The notes under the pieces are model-generated. The model searched no databases. It saw nothing but the letters and a program-made list of their open reading frames with translations, and was not told where the DNA came from. From Alphaproteobacteria bacterium (lineage in GTDB: Bacteria > Pseudomonadota > Alphaproteobacteria > GCA-2731375): a stretch of 64,000 bases of DNA. Position 1 is the first letter of the stretch, and each line of letters opens with the position of its first letter. The DNA lies in the NCBI GenBank assembly GCA_016776605.1, contig JADHTB010000001.1, positions 310,001 to 374,000 of the forward strand, read 5' to 3'. The translations under genes and the position numbers were made by a program. Shown here in pieces: positions 26,352-34,597 of this stretch.

Positions 26352-27593
26352 ATGTCTTGTTCGGAAATGCCGCGCCAGGTGGCGCCGGATTTTGGCGTCG
26401 AGAAACGCCAAGACATGAACATCGCCAAGGAAATGCAGCCCCGCGTGCCGGACGTCGCGCCGAAAGACGTTCGCAATGGTGGCCGGGTCAAAGGCAACGA
26501 TGTGGCGGCAAAAGGTCTGTACCGCCCCGACTATCGGGTTCTGACGCCAAACATGCGTTCACCGGAATTTGTGCAGATGTCCACCGCCGCCGCGATCACC
26601 CTGGGTGTCGCGCCGGGAAAGATGTACCGCACCGGGTGTACCCGCTGCCTCAATCTGTTGTTGACCTATCCCGAAGGCTGCCGGGCGAATTGCGCCTATT
26701 GCGGATTGGCGCGGCATCGCGAGGCCGAGCGTGATTTCGCGGACCGTAATTTCATTCGCGTCGACTGGCCGGCGGTGCCCTACGACGATGTTCTGGACAT
26801 CATGGCGGCGGGCGGTGATCAGGGCCGGTTTCACCGCATGTGTATTTCGATGATCACCCATCCGAATTCCGACGCCGATACGGTGACGGTGTTGCGCCGG
26901 TGGAACGAAAGAATAAAACATATTCCGGTGTCGATCCTGTCGAACCCAACCACCATGCAGCGTCAGGATGTGCAGCAACTGCACGACCTTGGCGCCGATA
27001 TCTTTACCGTGGCCATTGATGCCGCCAGTCCAACCGTATTCGAGCGGACCCGTGGTTCCGGTGTCCAGTCGCCACACAGTTGGAAAAAATATTGGAGCAT
27101 CCTGGAACATGCGGCCGATATATTTGGCCCGGAAAAATTTGGCGCCCATTTAATCGTGGGCATGGGCGAGACCGAGTTTGATGTCCTTACTCAGGTGCAA
27201 AAGCTGCGTGACATGGGCGGTCACAGCCATATGTTCGCCTTTTTCCCCGAAAAAGGCTCGCTCATGGATCACTTGCCGCCAACCCCGCGCGGGCAATGGC
27301 GGCGGGTGCAACTGGCCCGGTATCTGATCGATTACCGCGGGGTAAAATTGGACCGGATGAGCTTTGACGAAGCCGGCCGGGTGACGAGTTTTGGTTTGCC
27401 CCAGGCGGAGTTGGACGCGATCATCGATGCCGGGACAGCCTTTCGAACCTCGGGTTGTCCGGGCAAGGAAGGTGAGGATATTTCCGCCTGCGACCGGCCC
27501 TTTGGTGATAGCCCGCCCAGCGACATCGCGTCCTATCCCTTCAAGTTGAACAAAAAAGATGTGGCCAAGGTTCGCCGCCAACTTGGCCCCTGA
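26352..27593 (+). CDS. lipS1: Radical SAM lipoyl synthase component LipS1
   Basis: A 413-residue radical SAM protein of the biotin-synthase-like branch. The SAM cluster motif is Cys110-x3-Cys114-x2-Cys117 (CRANCAYCG). Two more cysteines just before it (GCTRC, Cys96 and Cys99) and two near the C-terminus (Cys369, Cys380, followed by RPFGDSPPSD) are placed to bind an auxiliary cluster that donates sulfur, as in lipoyl synthases. GGGGAG precedes the ATG. It lies between lipT and the lipoate ligase gene, 36 bases before the latter. Confidence 0.82.
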   Translation: MSCSEMPRQVAPDFGVEKRQDMNIAKEMQPRVPDVAPKDVRNGGRVKGNDVAAKGLYRPDYRVLTPNMRSPEFVQMSTAAAITLGVAPGKMYRTGCTRCLNLLLTYPEGCRANCAYCGLARHREAERDFADRNFIRVDWPAVPYDDVLDIMAAGGDQGRFHRMCISMITHPNSDADTVTVLRRWNERIKHIPVSILSNPTTMQRQDVQQLHDLGADIFTVAIDAASPTVFERTRGSGVQSPHSWKKYWSILEHAADIFGPEKFGAHLIVGMGETEFDVLTQVQKLRDMGGHSHMFAFFPEKGSLMDHLPPTPRGQWRRVQLARYLIDYRGVKLDRMSFDEAGRVTSFGLPQAELDAIIDAGTAFRTSGCPGKEGEDISACDRPFGDSPPSDIASYPFKLNKKDVAKVRRQLGP

Positions 27594-27629
27594 AATTGCT
27601 AGAACATTTCCGGAATCCGGTGAGCCGGG

Positions 27630-29492
27630 ATGATTAAGCAGCCCTTTCGGGTTATCGATACGGGCCTTCGCGAAGCGCGAGCCAATATCGCGTTCGATCA
27701 GGCCTTGATCGATAGCCGCGGCCAGGACGCTATTCCAGATACCATCCGGTTTCTACGTTTTCCGCCATCCGCTCTCATTGGCGTGCATCAGGTGCTAGCC
27801 CATGAAGTTCGCCTGGATTATTGCCGCGAACACGGTATCCAGGTGGCGCGGCGGCTGACGGGCGGCGGCGCGCTGTTCATGGACGAAATGCAGCTTGGTT
27901 GGGAGCTGGTATTTGACCGCGCCGGTTTTCAACATGAACAGCCTACCGCCTTGAGCCTGGCGGCGTTCAGCGAACGGATTTGCCATGCCGCCGCCGCCGG
28001 CCTGCGCCGGCTTGGGGTCGATGCTGCTTTCCGCCCGCGCAATGATATCGAGGTAGCCGGCCGCAAGATCGGCGGCACGGGCGGTATTTACGATGGTCCG
28101 GTGTTGTTCTTTCAGGGCACGTTATTGGTCGATTTTGATCCCGCACGGATGATCTCCGCGCTGAAAGTACCGGCCCACAAGCTCGCCCGCCGCGACCTGC
28201 GCGAGGCCCGGGACCGGGTTGTCTGCCTGTCCGAATTATTAGGTGATGCGCTGCCGGATATGGCGGCAATTCAGCAGGCGCTGTTAGAGGGCTTTGCCGA
28301 GCACTTACAGATCGCGCCGCAATGGGGAGAGATCACGGAGGCGGAAGAAGCCCTGGCCCGCGATCTGTTGAAGGAGGAAATTGGCTGCGACGGGTTTGTC
28401 GATGGTATCGCGGTTCCGGAAAGCGGCGAAACCCACTTAAGCGCGACCTTGAACCTTGAAGGCGGCAGCATACGGGCGGATATTCGCGTCCCTGATGCGC
28501 GCCGGACCCGTATTCAGGAGATTTTGCTGACCGGCGACTACTTTGTCACGCCGCCACGGGCGATTTTCGATCTGGAAGCCCGTTTGCGGGGCGCCAGCCG
28601 TGAGGATTTTGCCGATATTGTTCGCAGCATGTTCGCGGATGGCGCCATTGAAGGCGTGGAACTGGGACCTGACGATTTTTGCCGGGCGATAGCTATGGCG
28701 TTTTGCCAGCTTTCGATTGTCAGCGACGGCAAGGTGCTGCGCGGGCATTTCATTGGTGCGCCCGCCACCACCGGCCCAACCTTGATATTCCTGCATGATG
28801 CGCTGGGCAGCAGCCGCGTTTGGCGCGACTTTCCCCATCGGTTGAGCCAGCGCACCGGTCTGCCGGCGCTGATCTATGATCGCCTGGGCGCGGGCGATTC
28901 CGACCCCCTGGAGCCCCCATTCGAGACGCTTTATATGCGCCAGGAGGCCTTGCGGACGCTGCCCGACGTCATCCGGGCCGCCGGCATCGAAGAGGCCATC
29001 CTGGTCGGTCACTCCGATGGCGGCACCATTGCGTTGACCTATGCCGGTACGGCGCCGCAAAAGGTGCGCGGCATCATCGCCATCGCGCCGCATTTATTCC
29101 GTGAACCACGCACCCTTGCCGCCATTCGCGAGCGGATCGCGGAGTTTGATGCGGGCGACTTAAGAGCGCGCCTGGCCCGTTACCACGGCAGCAAGACCGA
29201 CGCCTTGTTTCAACGGCTGGTGGAAACCTGGATGGCTAAAGATGCCCCAAATTGGGGTGTGGAACCTTACATTTCGCAATTGCATTGCCCCGTACTGGCC
29301 ATTCAAGGCGCCGAGGATGAGTATTTCTCGGCAACGCAATTGGATGCCATAGAGGCCGCTGTTCAGGGTCCCTTCGACAGACACATTATCCCCGAATGCG
29401 GCCATGTCCCCCATCATACCGCGGCGGACGAGGTGCTGGACAGCATGACGGATTTCATTACCCGCTGCCTCGCCTCCGACCCCAAAATCTGA
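27630..29492 (+). CDS. slpl: Lipoate:protein ligase sLpl(AB) fused to an alpha/beta hydrolase
   Basis: A 620-residue two-part protein. Residues 1-230 are an LplA-type ligase with RRLTGGGAL (74-82) and the substrate lysine Lys146 in GRKIGGTGG. Residues about 235-365 are the LplB-type accessory domain (ADIRVPDARRTRIQEILLTG). Residues about 370-620 are a complete alpha/beta hydrolase with nucleophile Ser462 (GHSDGG), acid Asp563 (GAEDEYF) and base His592 (ECGHVPHH). Known sLpl proteins end after the accessory domain, so the hydrolase is an addition. The frame is continuous and the hydrolase has no own start with a ribosome site that I can see. It probably attaches octanoate or lipoate to the target; the hydrolase substrate is unknown. 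Confidence 0.85.
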   Translation: MIKQPFRVIDTGLREARANIAFDQALIDSRGQDAIPDTIRFLRFPPSALIGVHQVLAHEVRLDYCREHGIQVARRLTGGGALFMDEMQLGWELVFDRAGFQHEQPTALSLAAFSERICHAAAAGLRRLGVDAAFRPRNDIEVAGRKIGGTGGIYDGPVLFFQGTLLVDFDPARMISALKVPAHKLARRDLREARDRVVCLSELLGDALPDMAAIQQALLEGFAEHLQIAPQWGEITEAEEALARDLLKEEIGCDGFVDGIAVPESGETHLSATLNLEGGSIRADIRVPDARRTRIQEILLTGDYFVTPPRAIFDLEARLRGASREDFADIVRSMFADGAIEGVELGPDDFCRAIAMAFCQLSIVSDGKVLRGHFIGAPATTGPTLIFLHDALGSSRVWRDFPHRLSQRTGLPALIYDRLGAGDSDPLEPPFETLYMRQEALRTLPDVIRAAGIEEAILVGHSDGGTIALTYAGTAPQKVRGIIAIAPHLFREPRTLAAIRERIAEFDAGDLRARLARYHGSKTDALFQRLVETWMAKDAPNWGVEPYISQLHCPVLAIQGAEDEYFSATQLDAIEAAVQGPFDRHIIPECGHVPHHTAADEVLDSMTDFITRCLASDPKI

Positions 29493-29683
29493 CGCTCCAG
29501 AAGCCCCAACAGCCGCTAAACCGCCATAAACCTTAGTCCTGTTTTGGCGATCCAGCACTTGGGTTGATTGTTTGGCATGCCGCGTTCGCCTATTTCTGCA
29601 GCATGAAATCTGGTGAAAAATACTCCGCCCGTCGGCCAGCGTGCGCGGACGTCGAGGGCGGCGGAGAGGTTAAGGTCAAGCTC

Positions 29684-30805
29684 ATGGCCAAGGTCATGAT
29701 TTGGGATCTGCCGCTCAGGTTGTTCCATTGGTTGATGGTGGCGACCGTCGCCATCGCAGGAATTACGGGGTTTGTCGCGCCGGCAGCATGGTTGGATATC
29801 CACCTGTTCGCGGGATACGCTTTGGCAATACTTTTGGCCTTTCGTTTGGCCTGGGGCGTCCTGGGCAGCTATTATAGCAGGTTCAGGTCATTCCCGCTGG
29901 CGCCGCGATCCGCCTTTCGCCATCTCCGTTCCCTCCTGCGGAACAGCGCGGCGGCGCATACGGGCCACAATCCCGTCGGGGCCTGGATGATCATTGCCGT
30001 TCTTTTCCTGTTATTGGCACTCGTGCTGAGCGGGTTGATCGTGCTTGGAGGCCAGGAAAATCTGGGGCCACTTGGTTTTCTGGTGGATTTTCAGACCGGC
30101 TGGCGCGCAGCGGCGCTGCATGAGATCGCCGCCTGGGGTCTTGCCGGCGCCATTGCCGTTCATCTGCTGGGGGTTTTTGTTGAAGCCCGCCTGCTTCGCC
30201 ATCCCGTAGTGTCGGCAATGATTACCGGCAACAAGCTGGTTACCCGCGCGAAGGCGAAAGGCCAGGGACGGTCGTATAAGGCGCGGGGCCTGACACTGTT
30301 CACCATCGCGGCCCTGATGCTGCTTGGCGGCGGAAAAATGCTCGCCAGCATTCCCGCCTCCGGCTGGAAACCGGTCCAGACGCCCGCGGTATATTCGGCT
30401 GAGTGCGGCGACTGCCACGACGCTTATCACCCTAGTTTGCGGACCGCGGCATCCTGGCGCGGCATAATGTCGGGCCTTTCAGACCATTATGGTGAAGATG
30501 CCTCGCTGGATGCGGAAACGGCGGCGGCCATGGGAGCATTCCTCGCCGCCAACGCAGCGGAAACGTTCGATACCGAGGCCGCCTGGCGGATGGGGCGGAT
30601 CGACACGAAATCTCTGCGCATAACGGATACGCCATACTGGACGGCGCGCCATGCCGGCATTGCCGACGGTGTCTTTAAGCTGAGCAGCGTTGGCTCAAAG
30701 GTAAATTGCAACGGCTGCCACCGGGATGCGGCGTCCGGCCGATTTGCTGACCAGGATATTCACCTACCCAACCTATCGAAGCTACCGAATGGAAGCCAAA
30801 AATGA
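29684..30805 (+). CDS. Cytochrome b fused to a diheme cytochrome c (DHC-like) domain
   Basis: A 373-residue protein from ATG 29684 (40 more open codons upstream look non-coding). Residues 1-190 are a four-helix cytochrome b561-type domain with histidines 15, 40, 146 and 160 as heme candidates. A further membrane segment (about 203-220) leads to a periplasmic domain with two heme sites, Cys241-His245 and Cys342-His346. This tail resembles the free DHC encoded two genes later (shared GEDASLDA, LRIT-TPYW). In Rhodobacter the b cytochrome, SHP and DHC are separate. It overlaps shp by 4 bases. Confidence 0.84.
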   Translation: MAKVMIWDLPLRLFHWLMVATVAIAGITGFVAPAAWLDIHLFAGYALAILLAFRLAWGVLGSYYSRFRSFPLAPRSAFRHLRSLLRNSAAAHTGHNPVGAWMIIAVLFLLLALVLSGLIVLGGQENLGPLGFLVDFQTGWRAAALHEIAAWGLAGAIAVHLLGVFVEARLLRHPVVSAMITGNKLVTRAKAKGQGRSYKARGLTLFTIAALMLLGGGKMLASIPASGWKPVQTPAVYSAECGDCHDAYHPSLRTAASWRGIMSGLSDHYGEDASLDAETAAAMGAFLAANAAETFDTEAAWRMGRIDTKSLRITDTPYWTARHAGIADGVFKLSSVGSKVNCNGCHRDAASGRFADQDIHLPNLSKLPNGSQK

Positions 30806-31242
30806 AGATACGCATCATCGTCCCCCTCCATCCAAAGTTGATCATTGCCGTATTGGCGCTTTCGCTACTGCCAATCCAGGGCTCGGCGTCGGAATTACGC
30901 CAGCAGATCATTGCCGGATTTGCCCAGGACGCTAAATTAAAGAATAGCGGTTTTGCCGGTTTTTCGGCCGGGCGGGGACAGACGTTATTCCTATCCAAGC
31001 CGGCAACCGGAAAACCGGACACGCCGTCATGTACAACCTGTCATAGCATCAACCCGGCGGCGAAGGGCCAGACCCGCGCCGGCAAGGAGATCGCGCCGAT
31101 GGCGGTTTCAAAGACGCCGGAGCGGTTTACCGACAGCAAGAAAGTCGAGAAATGGTTCCGCCGGAACTGCAAAAGCGTCCTGGGGCGGATCTGTACCGCG
31201 TTGGAAAAAGGCGACTTCGTAACCTTCATGAGTAATCAATAA
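30802..31242 (+). CDS. shp: SHP-type monoheme cytochrome c (DUF1924)
   Basis: A 146-residue exported cytochrome (signal about residues 1-30) of the SHP family, which binds oxygen or NO at its heme after loss of an asparagine ligand. The heme site is CTTCH (Cys77, Cys80, His81). The C-terminal pair RNC and RIC would form the family disulfide. An asparagine that follows the heme site (SINPAAKG) is a candidate distal ligand. It overlaps the cytochrome b gene by 4 bases and precedes DHC, its usual electron donor. Confidence 0.85.
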   Translation: MKIRIIVPLHPKLIIAVLALSLLPIQGSASELRQQIIAGFAQDAKLKNSGFAGFSAGRGQTLFLSKPATGKPDTPSCTTCHSINPAAKGQTRAGKEIAPMAVSKTPERFTDSKKVEKWFRRNCKSVLGRICTALEKGDFVTFMSNQ

Positions 31243-31263
31243 CAGATCACAAGGAGTGTAATT

Positions 31264-31740
31264 ATGTTGATGAATTCAAAGACATACATCGCCGCCGCAT
31301 TCGTGGCGCTGGCCTTTGGCGCACCGGCCCAGGCGGATGAACGGTATGCGCCAGTGCGCGATCAGACCGTCATAAAGGAATGCGGCGCCTGCCACATGGT
31401 GTTCCAACCGCAAATGCTGCCGGCAAAATCCTGGTCAAAGATTGTCGATGGCTTGGCCAACCACTTTGGTGAAGATGCGTCCCTGGACGCCGATACGGCC
31501 AGGCAGATCAAGGCATACCTTGTGAAGGACGCGGCGGACGCAGGTTGGTGGGGCGGCAAATTCATGCGCGGCCTGTCCAAAACCTCCGCCCCCTTGCGCA
31601 TCACTGAAACGCCCTATTGGGTGCGCGAACACAACGAAGAGGTGCCGCAACGGGCCTGGAGCGATCCCAAGGTCAAATCGAAGGCAAATTGTTTGGCTTG
31701 TCATTCTCGTGCCGACAAAGGTAATTACGATGACGATTGA
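31264..31740 (+). CDS. dhc: Diheme cytochrome c DHC
   Basis: A 158-residue exported diheme cytochrome with a signal peptide (about residues 1-24). Heme sites are CGACH (Cys40-His44) and CLACH (Cys143-His147). DHC reduces SHP in Rhodobacter. Its spacing of hemes and the GEDASLDA and LRITETPYW stretches are shared with the C-terminal domain of the cytochrome b two genes upstream. AAGGAG lies 9-10 bases before the ATG. It is the third gene of the cytochrome operon. Confidence 0.87.
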   Translation: MLMNSKTYIAAAFVALAFGAPAQADERYAPVRDQTVIKECGACHMVFQPQMLPAKSWSKIVDGLANHFGEDASLDADTARQIKAYLVKDAADAGWWGGKFMRGLSKTSAPLRITETPYWVREHNEEVPQRAWSDPKVKSKANCLACHSRADKGNYDDD

Positions 31741-31755
31741 GCCACGCATAACCAA

Positions 31756-31794
31756 ATGCCGCCGGATGCCATGTTGATATAATCCTCGCGGCAT
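31756..31794 (+). promoter_or_regulatory. Inverted repeat around a TATAAT box
   Basis: Perfect 7-base arms (atgccgc 31756-31762, gcggcat 31788-31794) flank a perfect TATAAT (31778-31783). No good -35 is present. The downstream HTH gene starts at 31818, so this could be its promoter with an activator or self-regulation site, or alternatively a weak terminator of the cytochrome operon. Confidence 0.35.
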
Positions 31795-31817
31795 AGCTTC
31801 ACAAAGGGCGTACCGCG

Positions 31818-32342
31818 ATGAAAAGCCAAGGCGACTTCGAGGTCAAATCACTCGTCGTGTCTTTTATCGTCATCGCGGTCTGCGAAGTGTTTTTCATTCT
31901 GGATGTGGTGGCCGACGCTTTTTACATCGACATCCAGGCGCCCTGGATCGACCACGGCGCGGTCGAGTTGCTCTCTACGCTCAGCCTTGCCCTGGCATTG
32001 GTTGTCATCGGCTGGCAGATCAAGCGGCTGTTGCACGCGCATCGGAATGCCCAAGCCCATATTCAGGTGGCTTCGGGTGAGTTGATACAGGTCATCGAAC
32101 AAAAATTCGACGATTGGCAATTGACCCATTCCGAACGCGATATCGCGTTGTTGTTGATCAAGGGGCTGTCAAACCAGGAAATCGCGGATATCCGCGCCAC
32201 CCGCACCGGCACCGTCAAAAGCCAAGGCAGTGCGATTTACCAAAAAGCCGCCGTCAAGAACCGGCATGAACTGGCCGCTTATTTCGTCGAGGATCTTTTA
32301 GCCGGCGAACGCCTGTTGCAGCGGGACCGACAAACTCCCTAG
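31818..32342 (+). CDS. Membrane-anchored LuxR-type HTH regulator
   Basis: A 174-residue protein with two hydrophobic segments (about residues 9-34 and 49-66), then a linker helix and a GerE-type helix-turn-helix (LTHSERDIALLLIKGLSNQEIADIRATRTGTVKSQGSAIYQKAAVKNRHEL, about residues 101-153). There is no receiver or autoinducer domain, so the signal is probably sensed in or near the membrane. It follows dhc by 77 bases on the same strand and converges on the MaoC gene. A link with the SHP redox cluster is inferred from place. Confidence 0.75.
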   Translation: MKSQGDFEVKSLVVSFIVIAVCEVFFILDVVADAFYIDIQAPWIDHGAVELLSTLSLALALVVIGWQIKRLLHAHRNAQAHIQVASGELIQVIEQKFDDWQLTHSERDIALLLIKGLSNQEIADIRATRTGTVKSQGSAIYQKAAVKNRHELAAYFVEDLLAGERLLQRDRQTP

Positions 32343-32352
32343 CTGAAACCGC

Positions 32353-32769
32353 CTAAGAATACCGCACTTGCGCCGTGCCGGGCGTGATGACGTCGCCTTT
32401 TTCGTTTTTGATGAAGATTTCCAGATCGACGGTTCCGGCCTGCTTATCGATGGCGGTGATGGCGCCGCCGGAGGTCAGGGTTTCGCCCAGGTACGAGGCG
32501 CGGCGGTTGGAATAGTTAAATGAGGTCAAAGTACCGTTGTCGCCCATCCAGTTCAGCACCACCTGGTTCAGCCAATCGCCCTGCAACGGGCCATCGATCA
32601 CCACGCCGGGGTGTTTTTCCACCTGCGTCGTATAGGTTTCATCATAGTGGATACGATGGGGGTTCCAGATTATGGCGTTGTACAAAAACAACGACACATT
32701 GGTGGCCGTATGGCTGCGTTCGGGCAATGCCTCACCCACGGCCAGGGCGGAAATGTTGATATCGCTCAT
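32353..32769 (-). CDS. MaoC-like hydratase, second half-size protein
   Basis: A 138-residue hot-dog-fold protein of the MaoC family. The stretch YNAIIWNPHRIHYDETY holds the catalytic-type aspartate and histidine context (NPHRIHYD). Such enzymes hydrate enoyl-CoA; when split in two halves, one subunit carries the catalytic residues. It overlaps the preceding MaoC gene by 4 bases, and the pair follows a class III CoA-transferase, so the three probably act on one CoA thioester. Confidence 0.76.
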   Translation of the reverse strand: MSDINISALAVGEALPERSHTATNVSLFLYNAIIWNPHRIHYDETYTTQVEKHPGVVIDGPLQGDWLNQVVLNWMGDNGTLTSFNYSNRRASYLGETLTSGGAITAIDKQAGTVDLEIFIKNEKGDVITPGTAQVRYS

Positions 32770-33221
32770 CGTAGTATCCTCGTTTGCCGTTCTTCCATGA
32801 CCAATTCGCCGGCTTCCGTCTCGACACGCAGATCATAGACCACGAAAATCAGCGGCCCGGTGCTGCCTTGCTTTTCAATGATATCGCTGAGGGACCGCGT
32901 GGCGCGCAGCACATCGCCGGGATGAATGGTACGGTGGAACTTCATTTCAGTGCCCCCCGCCATGACCCGTTTCAGCGGCAATTCGGGCAGGAATTTGTCC
33001 ACCGAAATACCGTCCGGGCCCAGTTCGCTCATGGGCACCAGAGGGCGCAGGGCGCCGAACATGAACATTGGCGGCGCTTCGTCGCCTTGCAGGTACTTCG
33101 CCTGCCGCTGTTCCGTCGCGATGGAATACTTGATGATATCGGTACGGTTAATCTCGACCCTTTGCGGCTCGCCACTGCGTCCGATCCAGGATTTAGCTTC
33201 CGCGCTAATCAGCTCGCTCAA
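32766..33221 (-). CDS. MaoC-like dehydratase, N-terminal half-size protein
   Basis: A 151-residue hot-dog-fold protein of the FAS1/MaoC N-terminal type: SAEAKSWIGRS at the start, then APPMFMFG and the strands FHRTIHPGDVLRATRSL. It lacks the hydratase dyad seen in its neighbour and is likely the structural half of a heteromer. It is coupled to the following MaoC gene by a 4-base overlap and lies 30 bases after the CoA-transferase gene. Confidence 0.76.
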   Translation of the reverse strand: MSELISAEAKSWIGRSGEPQRVEINRTDIIKYSIATEQRQAKYLQGDEAPPMFMFGALRPLVPMSELGPDGISVDKFLPELPLKRVMAGGTEMKFHRTIHPGDVLRATRSLSDIIEKQGSTGPLIFVVYDLRVETEAGELVMEERQTRILR

Positions 33222-33251
33222 TTCTGACCCCTTTGCTCTTTTACAGGCAGA

Positions 33252-34481
33252 CTATACGGCGCCGCCGCCTACTATGCCGTCATCGTGCAGGCTGGCGATC
33301 TCGCCATCGCTCAAGCCCAGAATATCCGCCAGGATCTGGTCCGTATGCTGGCCCAAAGCCGGGGCAGGTTGCACAGTTTGGCGCGGCGCGGCGCCAAAGT
33401 CCATGGGTGATCCGGGCGTCAGGTAACGCCCGATGCCCGGCTGGTCGACATTTTCGAACACGGGGTTTTCACTCGAACAGCGCCAATCCTCGGCCAAGGC
33501 CTGGGCGACGCTCTGATAAGGTCCCCAGGATACTCCGCCGGCGGTCAAAACCGCCGATAGGTCGGCGAAATCCTGCCCCCGGCACCATGGTTCCAATAAG
33601 GCCGCGATATCAGCCGTGGCCAGATATCGGTCGCCCTCGCGGTTCAGATCCAATTTCCGCCGCGCCTCGATCGCCGCCACCCCAGCCGCGATCCCCGCGG
33701 TCTCCACCAAGGCCGGCCATTGCCGTCCGGTTATCGCCACGATCATCACCCGGCGGCCATCGCGGGTGACGAAATCGCGCCCAAAAGCGCCATAAAGATC
33801 ATTACCCGTGGCCGGGCGCTCGGTCCCATTGATCTGGGTTTCCCCAATAAAGCCCAAGGTCCCCAGGGTAGCAAAGGCCATGTCGGTCAGGGCAAGAGAG
33901 ATAAACTGCCCCTCGCCACTCAGCCGGCGATGCCGGTCGGCCGCCAGTATGCCGTTGACCGCCGCCAGGCCCGTGGCGATATCCCAGGCTGGCATGACAT
34001 GATTGACCGGGGCAGCCGCCCCCGCCGGGCCTGTCAGATTGGGAAACCCGGCGGCTGGATTGACCGTGTAATCAACCTCGGAGGTGCCATCGCGGTTGCC
34101 CTTGATGTTCAGCATGATCAGATCGTCGCGCTGCGCCTTCAAGCTCTCGTAGGACATCCAGCCGGTGGTGGGAAAGTTGGTCAGGAAGATACCGGTGTTT
34201 TCGGGATTCTCGCCCGGCGCACAGATCAGCCAGGTCAGCAATTCCCGCCCTCTGGGATTGCGGATATCGACAGCGAAGGATTTCTTGCCCTTGTTCAGAC
34301 CGGCCCAATAGAGGCTTTCGCCGCTCTCGGTCACCGGCCAGCGGCGATAATCAAGGCCGCCGCCCAGGGGATCGAAACGGATCACCTCGGCGCCCATTTG
34401 CGCCAGCGTCATGCCCGCGCTGGGGGCCGCGATAAAGGCCGAGCCCTCAATGACCCGCAGGCCGCGTAATATGCCGTTCAT
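33252..34481 (-). CDS. Class III CoA-transferase (CaiB/BaiF family)
   Basis: A 409-residue family III CoA-transferase. The N-terminus has the family order: VIEGSAFIAAPSAGMTLAQMGAEVIRFDP, then YWAGLNKGKKSFAVDI. The catalytic aspartate is probably in the AWDIATGLAAV stretch. ATG 34481 is preferred, with GGGAGAG upstream, over a start 16 codons earlier. With the two MaoC proteins downstream it recalls pairs such as mesaconyl-CoA transferase and hydratase, or itaconate-type pathways; which acid is used cannot be read. Confidence 0.82.
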   Translation of the reverse strand: MNGILRGLRVIEGSAFIAAPSAGMTLAQMGAEVIRFDPLGGGLDYRRWPVTESGESLYWAGLNKGKKSFAVDIRNPRGRELLTWLICAPGENPENTGIFLTNFPTTGWMSYESLKAQRDDLIMLNIKGNRDGTSEVDYTVNPAAGFPNLTGPAGAAAPVNHVMPAWDIATGLAAVNGILAADRHRRLSGEGQFISLALTDMAFATLGTLGFIGETQINGTERPATGNDLYGAFGRDFVTRDGRRVMIVAITGRQWPALVETAGIAAGVAAIEARRKLDLNREGDRYLATADIAALLEPWCRGQDFADLSAVLTAGGVSWGPYQSVAQALAEDWRCSSENPVFENVDQPGIGRYLTPGSPMDFGAAPRQTVQPAPALGQHTDQILADILGLSDGEIASLHDDGIVGGGAV

Positions 34482-34597
34482 TGCACTCTCCCTATGGCCA
34501 CCCAGGCAAAGCTGGGTAACGGCCGGCAACCGTCCTGGATATGACTGTTTTTAATATTTTCAATTAAACAAATATTGTAACCATTTGTATTTAAACA

